Source: Betaproteobacteria bacterium
GTDB taxonomy: Bacteria; Pseudomonadota; Gammaproteobacteria; Burkholderiales; SG8-41
Direction of reading: 5' to 3'
Assembly (NCBI GenBank): GCA_900299145.1
Contig: OMIN01000015.1
Location: forward strand, 1-64,000
Length of the DNA stretch: 64,000 bases
Part shown: in pieces, positions 41,423 through 50,795 of the stretch
Layout: the number at the start of each line of letters is the position of its first letter
Position numbering within the stretch: the stretch's first letter is position 1
The notes under the pieces: model-generated
What the model saw: only the letters and a program-made list of their open reading frames with translations
Database searches by the model: none
What the model was told of the DNA's origin: nothing
Program-made: the position numbers and the translations under genes

Positions 41423-42700
41423 CTACTTAAGCTCGTACGCCACCTGCCCGCCCACCAGCGTATGCGTTACGCGGCCCTTGAGTTCGATGCCGCTGTAGGG
41501 GGTGTTTTTGCCCTGGCTTTTCAGCGTGGCCGGTTCGACCGTCCAGTAGCGCCCGGCGTCGATCACGCACACATCGGCCTCGGCGCCTACACTTAAATGG
41601 CCGGCGTCGATGCCGAGCAAATTCGCTGCATCCGAGGTGATTCTGGCGAGCGCGGTGGCGAGCGGCACGTTGTCTTCTTCCGCCCATTTCAAGGTCAGCG
41701 GCAGCAATAGTTCCAAACCGGTGGCGCCGGGTTCGGCTTCGGAAAAGGGCAATTGCTTGGCGTCGTCGTCCACCGGGCAGTGGTCGGAACACACGGCGTC
41801 GATCAGCCGTTCGGCCAGCGCTTTTCGCAAGGCATCGCGGTCGCGCTGGCTGCGCAGCGGCGGTATCAGATGGCAATTCGGATCGAAGTGACCAATGTCC
41901 AGTTCCGACAAATGCAGGTGGTGCACGGCGACGTCACAGGTAACTTTCACGCCGTCGTGCCGGGCGCGGCGCACCATGTTGATGCCCTCGGCGCTCGACA
42001 ACCGGCACAGGTGCACGCGTGCGCCGGTCTCGCGCGCGAGCAACAGGATCACGGCAAGTGCCGCTGTTTCAGCGCACACCGGGATCGGCGGCAGCCCCAG
42101 ACGCGTCGCCACCTGCCCTTCATGCGCGACACCATTGCGCGCCAGCGTGGCATCCTGCGGCCGCAGCCACACGGGGATATCGAAAGTCGCCGCATACTGC
42201 ATGGCGTAATACAGCACCTGATGATCAGTCAGCGGTACGTCCGCGTGCGAAAAAGCGACGCAGCCCGACTCGCGCAGCTCCGCCATTTCGGTAAGACGCA
42301 CGCCCTTTAACGCCTCGGTCAGCGCGCCCACCGGATACACGCGCGCCTTGTTCAGGTTACGTGCGCGGAACTTCAGCATTTCCACCAGCCCCGGTTCATC
42401 AAGCGGCGGGTCGGTGTCCGGCGGACACGCCAGACTGGTAACGCCACCCGCCATCGCAGCATCCATTTCGGAATCAAGAGTGGCCATGTATTCAAAGCCC
42501 GGCTCGCGCAGCCGCGCAGACAAATCCACCAGCCCGGGACACACAATCTTCCCGGCCGCGTCAATCACGTGGTTGGCAGTGAACCCGGCGGGCGCATTGC
42601 CCACGGCCACGACTTTACCGGCGGCAATGAAGAGGTCGTGCGTACCATCAACACTATTGCACGGATCGATCAGACGGCCGCCCTTGATGTGGAGTTTCAT
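41423..42700 (-). CDS. pyrC': Dihydroorotase-like protein PyrC' (probably catalytically inactive)
   Basis: A 425-residue dihydroorotase homologue. The zinc motif D-x-H-x-H-x-R of active enzymes reads [11 protein letters not shown], so both histidines are missing. It starts inside the end of pyrB (ATGA overlap), as do the inactive pyrC' subunits known from Pseudomonas and other Proteobacteria, which hold the PyrB dodecamer together. An active dihydroorotase should be elsewhere in the genome. Confidence 0.92.
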   Translation of the reverse strand: MKLHIKGGRLIDPCNSVDGTHDLFIAAGKVVAVGNAPAGFTANHVIDAAGKIVCPGLVDLSARLREPGFEYMATLDSEMDAAMAGGVTSLACPPDTDPPLDEPGLVEMLKFRARNLNKARVYPVGALTEALKGVRLTEMAELRESGCVAFSHADVPLTDHQVLYYAMQYAATFDIPVWLRPQDATLARNGVAHEGQVATRLGLPPIPVCAETAALAVILLLARETGARVHLCRLSSAEGINMVRRARHDGVKVTCDVAVHHLHLSELDIGHFDPNCHLIPPLRSQRDRDALRKALAERLIDAVCSDHCPVDDDAKQLPFSEAEPGATGLELLLPLTLKWAEEDNVPLATALARITSDAANLLGIDAGHLSVGAEADVCVIDAGRYWTVEPATLKSQGKNTPYSGIELKGRVTHTLVGGQVAYELK

Positions 42701-43665
42701 CCTCTCCAGCTCCCCGCGACGATGCTCATCACCGCCATGCGTATGGCGATGCCGAAGTTCACCTGCGGCAGGATCACTGACTGCCCGCCATCAGCCACAC
42801 TGGAATCGATTTCGACCCCGCGATTCATCGGGCCGGGATGCAGCACGATGGCGTCCGGCTTGGCGAGCGCCAACTTGTCCGGTGTGATGCCGTAGTACTT
42901 GTAAAACTCCTGCCCCGACGCGAGCAGCGCGCCCTGCATGCGTTCGTTTTGCAACCGCAACGTGCTCACCACGTCCACGTCTTTGAGTCCCTCGCGCAGG
43001 TCGTGATACACATGTACGCCAAGGCTCTTGATGTCGGCAGGGATCAGCGTGCGCGGGCTGATGACACGAATTTCCGGGCAGCCCAGCGTGGTCAGCGCGT
43101 GGATCTGCGAACGCGCCACGCGCGAATGCAGAATGTCGCCAATGATCGCCACCCGCAGCTGGGTAAAATCCTTTTTGTAGTGGCGGATGGTGAACATATC
43201 GAGCAGCCCCTGCGTCGGGTGCTGATGGCGCCCGTCGCCGGCGTTGATGACGTGAATGTCCGGCCCCACGTGCTTGGCGATCAAATACGGCGCGCCGCTC
43301 GCCGCGTGGCGCACCACAAACATGTCCGCCTGCATCGCCGCGAGATTGGCCACGGTGTCGAGCATGCTCTCGCCCTTGCTGGTCGACGACTGCGCGATTG
43401 CCAGGTTAATGACGTCGGCCGACAGCCGCTTGGCTGCGATTTCGAAGGTGGTGCGTGTGCGCGTGGAGTTCTCGAAGAAAATGTTGAACACCGACTTGCC
43501 GCGCAGCAGCGGTACCTTTTTCACTTCGCGCTGCGTGACACCGGCGAAGGATTCCGCCGCGTCGAGGATTTGCCGCAATACGTCCGCCGGCAGGCCGTCG
43601 ATGGACAACAGGTGATGCAGTTCACCGTTTTTGTTCAGTTGCGGATTGCGCGGATCAAGCCACAT
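42697..43665 (-). CDS. pyrB: Aspartate carbamoyltransferase catalytic subunit
   Basis: A 322-residue transcarbamoylase for the second step of pyrimidine synthesis. Carbamoyl-phosphate motif [10 protein letters not shown], then [16 protein letters not shown], the H-P-T-Q-G-L-L-D loop and H-P-G-P-M-N-R-G. It lies 14 bases after pyrR and overlaps pyrC' by four bases. Confidence 0.97.
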   Translation of the reverse strand: MWLDPRNPQLNKNGELHHLLSIDGLPADVLRQILDAAESFAGVTQREVKKVPLLRGKSVFNIFFENSTRTRTTFEIAAKRLSADVINLAIAQSSTSKGESMLDTVANLAAMQADMFVVRHAASGAPYLIAKHVGPDIHVINAGDGRHQHPTQGLLDMFTIRHYKKDFTQLRVAIIGDILHSRVARSQIHALTTLGCPEIRVISPRTLIPADIKSLGVHVYHDLREGLKDVDVVSTLRLQNERMQGALLASGQEFYKYYGITPDKLALAKPDAIVLHPGPMNRGVEIDSSVADGGQSVILPQVNFGIAIRMAVMSIVAGSWRG

Positions 43666-43679
43666 GCGGAATTCAGGCC

Positions 43680-44198
43680 CTAGTTTTCGTGCAACTTGAA
43701 GGAAAGTTTGCCCGCATCGTCGCGCGTCAGTTCAATGCTTTGCGACACCGCGAGTGTAATGTTACCGCCCAGAAAATCCGGCGCCACCGGCAATTCGCGG
43801 CCGCCGCGATCGACCAGTGCAGCGAGCTTGATACCCGCCGGGCGGCCGTAATCGAAAAGCACGTTCATCGCCGCGCGAATGGTGCGACCGGTGTAGAGCA
43901 CGTCATCCACCAGAATCAGTTGACGGCCCTCGACATCAAACGGCAGGTCGGATGTCTTGACGTTGCGGTGCAGGCCCTTTTGATCAAAGTCATCGCGGTA
44001 AAACGACACGTCGAGCGTGCCCAGCGGCGTCTTGATGCCCAGCCCGGCGTGCAGGCGTTGCGCGAGCCACACGCCGCCGGTATGGATGCCCACCAGGCCC
44101 GTATCGGGGCCGACAACGGCATGCATTTGATCCAGCAGCTTCGCCAGCAGGTGCTCGGCGTCTGGCAGGGGCGGGCGTGAGGGAGCCGGCTTGTTCAT
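43680..44198 (-). CDS. pyrR: PyrR bifunctional protein (uracil phosphoribosyltransferase/regulator)
   Basis: A 172-residue type I phosphoribosyltransferase. The PRPP-binding motif [15 protein letters not shown] lies mid-protein. It leads the pyrR-pyrB-pyrC' operon. In Gram-positives PyrR controls attenuation; in Proteobacteria its regulatory role is less clear, and I see no obvious attenuator hairpin in front of pyrB. Confidence 0.94.
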   Translation of the reverse strand: MNKPAPSRPPLPDAEHLLAKLLDQMHAVVGPDTGLVGIHTGGVWLAQRLHAGLGIKTPLGTLDVSFYRDDFDQKGLHRNVKTSDLPFDVEGRQLILVDDVLYTGRTIRAAMNVLFDYGRPAGIKLAALVDRGGRELPVAPDFLGGNITLAVSQSIELTRDDAGKLSFKLHEN

Positions 44199-44259
44199 GG
44201 GCGTGTGTGGAGGGCGAGATTAACACAAGGCAGGTGGCCGTACAATGCACTGACAACTA

Positions 44260-44685
44260 TCATGCACGGTGGGGCGCATGGTGCGCGAGCCATGCGCGCA
44301 GAATTTCGCACGCCGCCGCGGAATCGAGCACCGCTTTTAGTTTGGCGCCGGACAAGCCCTGTTCACGCAGCCCCGATTCCGCAACCGTGGAGCTGAACGA
44401 TTCGTCCACCAGCGCCACCGGCAGACCGAAGCGCCCTTCCAGCCGGCGCGCAAAGCGCCGGGCAAGCCGTGCGATTTCATGCTCGCCGCCATCGGCATGG
44501 CGCGGTTCGCCGACAACGAGTTGCGCGGGCTTCCACTCGGCAATCAGCGCTGCGATGGCCGCGAATCGGGTCTGGTTGTCTTCGGCATGGATTGCCGCGA
44601 GCGGATGGGCGATGCCCATGGCGGTGTCGGCCACCGCCACGCCAATGCGTTTTTCGCCGAAGTCGAAGGCGAGCACGCTATTCAC
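44260..44685 (-). CDS. ruvX: Holliday-junction resolvase-like protein RuvX/YqgF
   Basis: A 141-residue RNase H-fold protein. The start is V-L-A-F-D-F-G-E-K-R-I-G-V-A-V-A-D, with catalytic Asp in F-D-F-G, Glu in V-D-E-S-F-S-S and Asp in L-D-S-A-A-A. Family members process the 5' end of pre-16S rRNA or resolve junctions. The GTG start directly abuts the AlgH stop, so it is coupled to that gene. Confidence 0.93.
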   Translation of the reverse strand: MNSVLAFDFGEKRIGVAVADTAMGIAHPLAAIHAEDNQTRFAAIAALIAEWKPAQLVVGEPRHADGGEHEIARLARRFARRLEGRFGLPVALVDESFSSTVAESGLREQGLSGAKLKAVLDSAAACEILRAWLAHHAPHRA

Positions 44686-45255
44686 TCACGCATGCCCCGC
44701 CGCATCCGACAGCATTGAGAGGTCAATGCCCAGCAGTTTCAGGCCCGCTTCATAGCGCTGTTCGGCGGGGGTATCAAACAAAATATGTTCGTCGGCGTCG
44801 ACCGTAAGCCACGCGTTTTGCGCGAGTTCGCTTTCAAGCTGGCCGGGCGCCCAACCGGCGTAACCCAGTGTCACCAGCATGCGCGGCGGGCCTTCGCCGC
44901 GCGCCACGGCCTGCAGCACGTCCTTCGAGGTGGTGAGGCCAATGCTGTCGCTCACTTTCAGTGTCGATTGCCACGCGCCGGCGGGCGTGTGCAGCACAAA
45001 GCCCCGGTCGGTCTGCACCGGCCCGCCGTAATGCACGGGAACTTCGCGGCAGGCTTCGTCACGTGGCGTGATTTCAATCTGCTCCAGCAACGCGTGCAGC
45101 GTGAGATCTGCCAGGTTGAGTGGCCGGTTGACCACCACACCCAGCGCGCCCTGTTCGTTATGCTCGCAGATAAAGGTCAGCGTTTTGGCGAAATGCGGAT
45201 CAGCCATGGCGGGCATGGCGATCAGAAAATGCCGGGTCAGGTTGACGGATTGCAT
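44686..45255 (-). CDS. yqgE: YqgE/AlgH family protein
   Basis: A 189-residue UPF0301 protein. Typical segments: [40 protein letters not shown] and [15 protein letters not shown]. Function is poorly known. The gene order yqgE-ruvX-pyrR-pyrB is conserved in Betaproteobacteria. Confidence 0.94.
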   Translation of the reverse strand: MQSVNLTRHFLIAMPAMADPHFAKTLTFICEHNEQGALGVVVNRPLNLADLTLHALLEQIEITPRDEACREVPVHYGGPVQTDRGFVLHTPAGAWQSTLKVSDSIGLTTSKDVLQAVARGEGPPRMLVTLGYAGWAPGQLESELAQNAWLTVDADEHILFDTPAEQRYEAGLKLLGIDLSMLSDAAGHA

Positions 45256-45267
45256 TGTGGAATTTTA

Positions 45268-46725
45268 TTACCGCCGCCAGAACGCCGGGGTAAAAATAAT
45301 TAGCAGGGTAAAGAGTTCCAGCCGGCCCAGCAGCATGGCGAACGTGCACACCCACGTCTGAAAATCCGTAAGCACGGCAAACGTGGTGGCAGGGCCGACC
45401 TGATTCAGGCCGGGGCCGGTGTTGTTGATGCACGCTACCACCGCGCTGAAGGCAGTGATGAAATCCAGCCCGCTCGCCACCATCACCAGGGTCATGAAAA
45501 CGATGCAGCACACGTAAACAAACATAAACGCCAGCACGGCAAAAATCACTTTGTTTTCAATAACCTGGCCACCCAGCTTGGCGGGCGTCACCGCGCGCGG
45601 ATGCAGCAATTTCAAATATTCACGGTTCACCTGCACGTATAAAAGCTGCGCGCGAACCATCTTGATGCCACCGCCGGTGGAGCCGGAGCAGGAGGCAAAG
45701 CAGCACAAAAACAGCATCCACAGCGGTGCGAACAGCGGCCACAGGTTGTAATCGGTGTTGGCAAAGCCAGTGGTGGTGGCAATCGAAACCACGTTGAACG
45801 ACGCAAACCGTAGTGCCTCGCCGAAGGTCGGGTAGGTTTTCATGGCGTACAAATAACCGGCGATGCCCGCGCAACTGGCGAGCGTCACCAGCAGAAACAT
45901 CCCGGCTTCCGTGTCACGCACGTAGGCGGCGGGCGAACGCGCGCGAAGCGCCGTGAAATGCGTGCCGAAGTTGATTCCCGCCACCAGCATGAAAGCAATG
46001 GTGACAACCTCGATGGCCGGTGAATTCCAGAAACCGAAACTCGCGTCATGACTGGAAAACCCGCCCAGCCCCATGGTGGAAAACATGTGCATCAGGGCGT
46101 CGAACCAGGTCATGCCTGCAAAATGAAACGCGAAAAAACACAGCACCGAAATGAACGCATAGACTTCCCACAGGCCCTTGGCGGTTTCGGTAATGCGCGG
46201 CGTGAGTTGCGAATCCTTCATCGGCCCCGGCGTTTCCGCCTTGTAAAGCTGCCGGCCGCCGACGCCCAGCAGCGGCAAAATCGCCACCGCCAGCACAATC
46301 AGGCCCATGCCGCCCAGCCACACCAGCAGTCCGCGCCAGATATTGAGCGACGGGGCGAGCTTGTCGAGATCCGTGAGCACGGTGGCGCCGGTGGTGGTCA
46401 GCCCTGAAATGGTTTCAAAGTAAGCATCGGTGAACGACAGTTCGGGAATCAGCATCAACAACGGCAATGTGGCGAAGGCCGCGCCGCCGGTCCACGCCAG
46501 CACCACCAGCAGCATGCCGTCGCGCGGCTTCAGTTCGTAATCGAACCCGCGCGTGGCGAAAAACGCGATCATTGCCACCGCGAAATTGAACAACATCGAC
46601 ACGCAAAACGCACGCAGCGCGCCATCGCCGTAGTGTAACGATATGGCGATGGGCACCAGATGCGACAGGCTCATCACCATGCCGATGACGCCCAGCGGGC
46701 GCAGCACTGTCAGCAACGGCTTCAT
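45268..46725 (-). CDS. trkH: Trk potassium uptake membrane protein TrkH
   Basis: A 485-residue inner-membrane K+ channel subunit with about ten hydrophobic segments. Pore-loop sequences are seen (S-G-L-T-T-T-G-A-T-V, S-T-M-G-L-G-G-F-S, A-T-T-T-G-F-A-N, N-N-T-G-P-G-L), and each repeat carries the selectivity-filter glycine. The frame extends upstream to 46806, but M-K-P-L-L-T-V at 46725 is the normal start. It follows trkA by seven bases. Confidence 0.95.
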   Translation of the reverse strand: MKPLLTVLRPLGVIGMVMSLSHLVPIAISLHYGDGALRAFCVSMLFNFAVAMIAFFATRGFDYELKPRDGMLLVVLAWTGGAAFATLPLLMLIPELSFTDAYFETISGLTTTGATVLTDLDKLAPSLNIWRGLLVWLGGMGLIVLAVAILPLLGVGGRQLYKAETPGPMKDSQLTPRITETAKGLWEVYAFISVLCFFAFHFAGMTWFDALMHMFSTMGLGGFSSHDASFGFWNSPAIEVVTIAFMLVAGINFGTHFTALRARSPAAYVRDTEAGMFLLVTLASCAGIAGYLYAMKTYPTFGEALRFASFNVVSIATTTGFANTDYNLWPLFAPLWMLFLCCFASCSGSTGGGIKMVRAQLLYVQVNREYLKLLHPRAVTPAKLGGQVIENKVIFAVLAFMFVYVCCIVFMTLVMVASGLDFITAFSAVVACINNTGPGLNQVGPATTFAVLTDFQTWVCTFAMLLGRLELFTLLIIFTPAFWRR

Positions 46726-46732
46726 AGAACGC

Positions 46733-48154
46733 TCAGAAAACCCCCGCCGAGACCTGGAATAGCTTCTCGACCCGGGGCACCATGCGCTTGTTGACCACGA
46801 ATACAATCACGTGATCATCGGCCTCGATCATGGTGTCGTGATGCGCCATGATGACCTGATCCTCCGTGTCGTGTTCCCCGGCGGCAATACGCGCACCGGC
46901 GGTATTGCGCTGGCGCACGATGGCGCCGATGGTCGCGCCCTTGGGCAGATCGATTTCCTCGATGCGCCGGCCGACCACCTGCGATGAGCGGGCATCGCCG
47001 TGCGCCACCAGCTCCAGCGCCTCCGCGGCGCCGCGCCGCAGCGAGTGCACCACCGCCACGTCGCCGCGCCGCACGCGCGCGAGCAGCGTACCGATGGTGG
47101 ATTGCATGGGCGAAATCGCGATGTCGATGCGCCCCTCCTGCAACAGGTTGACATAGGCGCTTCGCGTGATCAGCGCGATCACCTTGCGCACGCCCATGCG
47201 CTTGGCAAGCAGCGCCGACATGATGTTATCTTCATCGTCATTGGTCAGCGCGCAATACACGTCCATTTCGCCGATGTTTTCGGCTTCGAGCAACTCTTCG
47301 TCGGTGACGTCACCCTGCAGCACCAGCGCGCGGGTGAGATCCGCGGCCAGCCGCTCGGCGCTGGCCTTGCCGAACTCGATGATTTTGACCTCGCACTTGT
47401 CCTCGATGGCTTTGGCGAGCCGCCGGCCGATGTTGCCGCCGCCACCCAGCATTACACGTTTGACCGGCTTATCCATGCGCCGCAGTTCGCGCATCACGCC
47501 TCGCAGATTCTCCGTGGCGGCAATGATAAAAACTTCGTCACCGGCCTCGATCACCGTGCTGCCTTCCGGCGCGATCGGTGCATCCTGCCGGTAGACGGCG
47601 GCCACTCGCGCGTCGATCTGCGGCATGTGTGTGCGCAAATAGGAAATAGGGTGGCCCACCAGCGGCCCGCCGGGAAACGCCCTTACTGCGGCAAGGCTCA
47701 CCCTGCCGTGGGCGAACTCCAGCACCTGCAGCGCTTCGGGGAATTCCAGCAGCTTGACGATGTAGTCGGTGAGCAATTGTTCTGGGCAGATGGGCACATC
47801 GACCGCGAAGTTCTCACGCGAGAAAATTTCCGGGTGTGACAGATAGTCCGCCGAACGGATGCGCGCAATTTTGGTCGGCGTATTAAAGAGCGTCGAGGCG
47901 AGCTTGCACGCCACCATGTTGGTCTCGTCACTTTGCGTGACGGCGAACAGCAGGTCTGCGTCCTCCAGCCCCGTCTGCTCGAGTATGGCCGGGTGCGCCG
48001 CGTTGCCGCACACCGTGCGCACGTCGACGCGATCCTGCAAGTCGCGCAAGCGGTCGGCATTGGTGTCGACGATGGTGATGTCGTTGGCTTCCGAGGCGAG
48101 ATTTTCCGCGACCGACGATCCCACCTGCCCCGCGCCCAGTATGACGATTTTCAC
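46733..48154 (-). CDS. trkA: Trk system potassium transporter regulatory subunit TrkA
   Basis: A 473-residue peripheral protein with two RCK units. The first NAD-binding fold is V-K-I-V-I-L-G-A-G-Q-V-G-S-S-V and the second is V-M-L-G-G-G-G-N-I-G-R-R-L; each is followed by a TrkA-C domain. It gates TrkH. The start is a GTG at 48154; the frame extends upstream, but this start matches the family. It is divergent from rsmE. Confidence 0.95.
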   Translation of the reverse strand: MKIVILGAGQVGSSVAENLASEANDITIVDTNADRLRDLQDRVDVRTVCGNAAHPAILEQTGLEDADLLFAVTQSDETNMVACKLASTLFNTPTKIARIRSADYLSHPEIFSRENFAVDVPICPEQLLTDYIVKLLEFPEALQVLEFAHGRVSLAAVRAFPGGPLVGHPISYLRTHMPQIDARVAAVYRQDAPIAPEGSTVIEAGDEVFIIAATENLRGVMRELRRMDKPVKRVMLGGGGNIGRRLAKAIEDKCEVKIIEFGKASAERLAADLTRALVLQGDVTDEELLEAENIGEMDVYCALTNDDEDNIMSALLAKRMGVRKVIALITRSAYVNLLQEGRIDIAISPMQSTIGTLLARVRRGDVAVVHSLRRGAAEALELVAHGDARSSQVVGRRIEEIDLPKGATIGAIVRQRNTAGARIAAGEHDTEDQVIMAHHDTMIEADDHVIVFVVNKRMVPRVEKLFQVSAGVF

Positions 48155-48280
48155 AGCAGCTTCTCCCGCAAGATGCCGGATTCTATGCTGAGTGCCCCGC
48201 CCGCGCCATGGCATAATCATTGTGCATGAACGCGCACATTGACAACGAACACTGCCGCACCCGACCACGCAGGTGAGCTT

Positions 48281-49018
48281 TTGACGCGACTTTATTTTCC
48301 CGGCGATATCGCCGATCACGGCGAATGTCACGTGACGGGCGGTCAGGCGCACCACGTGCTGCACGTGCTGCGTCTGGAAGCGGGGGCGCCGCTAACGTTG
48401 TTCGACGGGCGCGGCGGCGAATACGCTGCACGCATCAAGCGCATCGACAAATCCGGATTGACGCTGACCGTTGCCGGCCGCGCCGAAGTGAGCCGCGAGT
48501 CGCCGCTGAAAGTGCTGCTGGCGCAAGGCGTTTCCAGCGGTGAGCGCATGGATTACACGGTGCAAAAATGCGTGGAACTGGGCGTCACCTCGATCCAGCC
48601 GCTGATCACCCAGCGCAGCGTGGTGCGGCTGGCAGGCGAACGCGCCGACAAGCGCGTGGCGCACTGGCAAACCGTGGCCGCGGCCGCCTGCGAGCAGTGC
48701 GGCCGCAATGTACTGCCGGACATTTTGCCGGTACAGCCGTTGATGAAGTGGCTGGGCACGCAGGCTTCTGTTAACCACCACGATGGCGCTGCATATCTGC
48801 TGTCGCCGCAAGGCGGCAAGCGGCTGCGCGATCTGCCGCGCCCGGCGGGTACGGTGTCGCTGCTGGTGGGGCCGGAAGGCGGCTGGAATCCCGACGAGAC
48901 CGCCGCTGTGCTGGGCGCGGGTTTCGAGGCGCTGACGCTCGGCCCGCGCGTGCTGCGCACCGAAACCGCTGCCGCCGCCGCGCTGGCGGCCATGCAAGCG
49001 GTGTGGGGGGATTTCTGA
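48281..49018 (+). CDS. rsmE: 16S rRNA (uracil(1498)-N(3))-methyltransferase
   Basis: A 245-residue SPOUT methyltransferase with an N-terminal PUA-like part (R-L-Y-F-P-G-D, A-H-H-V-L-H-V-L-R-L) and the C-terminal trefoil knot (L-L-V-G-P-E-G-G-W and L-G-P-R-V-L-R-T-E-T-A). It methylates U1498 of 16S rRNA. No ATG start is available: the frame opens with TTG at 48239, and TTG at 48281 after AGGTGAG gives M-T-R-L-Y-F-P, close to the family start, so 48281 is preferred. Confidence 0.93.
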   Translation: MTRLYFPGDIADHGECHVTGGQAHHVLHVLRLEAGAPLTLFDGRGGEYAARIKRIDKSGLTLTVAGRAEVSRESPLKVLLAQGVSSGERMDYTVQKCVELGVTSIQPLITQRSVVRLAGERADKRVAHWQTVAAAACEQCGRNVLPDILPVQPLMKWLGTQASVNHHDGAAYLLSPQGGKRLRDLPRPAGTVSLLVGPEGGWNPDETAAVLGAGFEALTLGPRVLRTETAAAAALAAMQAVWGDF

Positions 49019-49040
49019 CGCGGCGTTGCAGCAAGACATC

Positions 49041-50009
49041 ATGGCCATGTTTCGTAACTATCTGTTTTTATTAAGTATTTTTATTGCTTGTGGTGCGGCC
49101 CACGGCGCCACGCCGGCACGGCGCGCACCTGTCGCGCCGGTGCCTGCAACGGCGGTAGACGCTATGGGCAGCGAAATGCACGCGTGGTGCAACGCCGTCA
49201 CGCTGGCGATTCCGCAAATCAAGTTGAAGCCGTGCATGAGCGCTGAGCTGAAACCGGTGACCGTGAAATCGGTGAAGGGCCGCCACATCATGCTGCGTGA
49301 ATTCAGACCGGTGCAGCCGCCCGCCGCGCGCGTGCTGGTGATCGGCGGCATTCACGGCGACGAACTCACGTCGGCTTCGATCGTGTTCCGCTGGCTGGAG
49401 ATCTTGCAGCAACCCGACAACGCCGCCAATGTCTATCACTGGCGCGTCATTCCGGTGTTGAACCCCGACGGCCTGCTGGCCCGCCCGCCGACTCGCGTCA
49501 ACGCCCGCGGTGTTGATCTGAATCGAAACTTTCCCACCTATAACTGGCTGAAAGAAGCGCCGCGTTACTGGGAAACCAAACCCCGCCGCGACCCGCGCCG
49601 CTATCCCGGCAAGGCGCCCGCCTCCGAGCCGGAATCACGCTGGCTGCACGACGAAATCGTGCGCTTTCGGCCCGACGTAATTGTGTCGATACATGCCCCG
49701 TACGGCGTGCTCGACTTTGATGGCCCGCCCACCGGCGTCGAAGCGCCTCTGCGCTTTGGGCGGCTGCATCTGAATCGCGTCGGCGTGTATCCCGGCTCGC
49801 TCGGCAATTTCGGCGGCCTCAAGGAAGGCATCCCGGTGGTCACACTGGAACTGCCGCACGCGCTCAAAATGCCGAGCGAAGCGGAACTCACCCACGTGTG
49901 GAACGACATGCAGCGTTGGCTGCGGGTGAATCTCATTGAGCGGCGGATGGCGCAACCGCCGGCGGGCGAGCCCGTGGCAGTGAGCGAGGAATTTTCCGCG
50001 GCGCCATAG
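49041..50009 (+). CDS. M14-family zinc carboxypeptidase/murein peptide amidase-like protein
   Basis: A 322-residue exported protein. Zinc ligands are H and E in G-G-I-H-G-D-E-L-T and H in V-S-I-H-A-P-Y-G. Substrate-binding N-A-R-G-V-D-L-N-R-N-F-P is conserved, and catalytic Glu fits V-T-L-E-L-P-H. It resembles MpaA-type murein tripeptide amidases, but unlike cytosolic MpaA it has a signal peptide whose hydrophobic core (N-Y-L-F-L-L-S-I-F-I) is encoded by ATR copy 14. ATGs at 49041 and 49047 are both possible. Confidence 0.92.
   Translation: MAMFRNYLFLLSIFIACGAAHGATPARRAPVAPVPATAVDAMGSEMHAWCNAVTLAIPQIKLKPCMSAELKPVTVKSVKGRHIMLREFRPVQPPAARVLVIGGIHGDELTSASIVFRWLEILQQPDNAANVYHWRVIPVLNPDGLLARPPTRVNARGVDLNRNFPTYNWLKEAPRYWETKPRRDPRRYPGKAPASEPESRWLHDEIVRFRPDVIVSIHAPYGVLDFDGPPTGVEAPLRFGRLHLNRVGVYPGSLGNFGGLKEGIPVVTLELPHALKMPSEAELTHVWNDMQRWLRVNLIERRMAQPPAGEPVAVSEEFSAAP
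49054..49085 (+). repeat. ATR repeat, copy 14 (inside a signal peptide)
   Basis: GTAACTATCTGTTTTTATTA followed by AGTATTTTTATT. It is sense to the M14 peptidase gene and encodes N-Y-L-F-L-L-S-I-F-I, the signal-peptide core. Confidence 0.85.
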
Positions 50010-50036
50010 CACTATAGCCACAATAGCGCCGGCGAT

Positions 50037-50795
50037 TCAGCGCGTCACGTTATCCAGCCATCGTTTTACGTGGCGCGAGAGTTCCTTTTCCGCGCCGTTG
50101 AAATAATGATCGGCGCCCGCGACGGAAATCTGCCCCGAGCCGCGCAAGCGTTTGATGGCGTCGGCGCGTTTTACGGCATTCGCCAGCACAGCAGGGAAGT
50201 CTTTTTCGCCGTAGATATCCAGTACCGGCGCCTTGAAGGTTTCGGCTTGCAAATACACGCCAGTGCTGATGCCGACCGCCGCCCACGCGTCAATGTCGCC
50301 AGCGTTTCCGTTGGCAATGAAGTGATTCACCATGCGTGCGCCCATGCTGTGTGCGGCGATGGCGATTTTTCGATGGCCTTTGTCGCGCAGAAATTTCACC
50401 GCCGCCTGCAAACGCTGCGCCGCGTCCGGGAAAAGCGCTGGGTAAGATTCGCCCTTGGCGTCAGCAGCAAGCACGGGCATTTGCACCGACAGCGTGGCGT
50501 AGCCCTGCTCGGATAAATCACTGCGCAGCGCGTTAATGAGATTCCAGTCCGGGTGCACGCCCATGCCGTGCACCACGATCACACCCGCGCGCGGCTTCAC
50601 GTTCGCAGCGTATATCGCGAGAAACTTGTGGCCGGACTCCTGCGCCAGGTACACCGCATCGCCAACCAGAATTGCCGGGGTGATTTCATCGGCCCAGCGC
50701 TTTTCACGGGCGTAGTCAGGGGATTGCGCCCACGCTGGGGCACCCCATAAAAATAAAAATAAAAACAGATACTTATGCGCTATGCGCCGCATCAT
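50037..50795 (-). CDS. Exported alpha/beta hydrolase (DUF3530-like)
   Basis: A 252-residue exported protein. The signal peptide (H-K-Y-L-F-L-F-L-F-L-W-G-A-P-A-W-A-Q) derives from ATR copy 15. The hydrolase fold shows V-I-V-V-H-G-M-G-V-H-P, nucleophile elbow A-A-H-S-M-G-A-R and the Asp/His end D-I-Y-G-E-K-D and A-G-A-D-H-Y-F. Its start overlaps the enoyl-CoA hydratase stop (50792-50795), so the genes are coupled. Confidence 0.88.
   Translation of the reverse strand: MMRRIAHKYLFLFLFLWGAPAWAQSPDYAREKRWADEITPAILVGDAVYLAQESGHKFLAIYAANVKPRAGVIVVHGMGVHPDWNLINALRSDLSEQGYATLSVQMPVLAADAKGESYPALFPDAAQRLQAAVKFLRDKGHRKIAIAAHSMGARMVNHFIANGNAGDIDAWAAVGISTGVYLQAETFKAPVLDIYGEKDFPAVLANAVKRADAIKRLRGSGQISVAGADHYFNGAEKELSRHVKRWLDNVTR
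50746..50776 (-). repeat. ATR repeat, copy 15 (inside a signal peptide, minus orientation)
   Basis: On the minus strand it reads ATAAGTATCTGTTTTTATTT followed by TTATTTTTATG. It is sense to the hydrolase gene and encodes K-Y-L-F-L-F-L-F-L. It is one of only two copies in the minus orientation. Confidence 0.85.
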
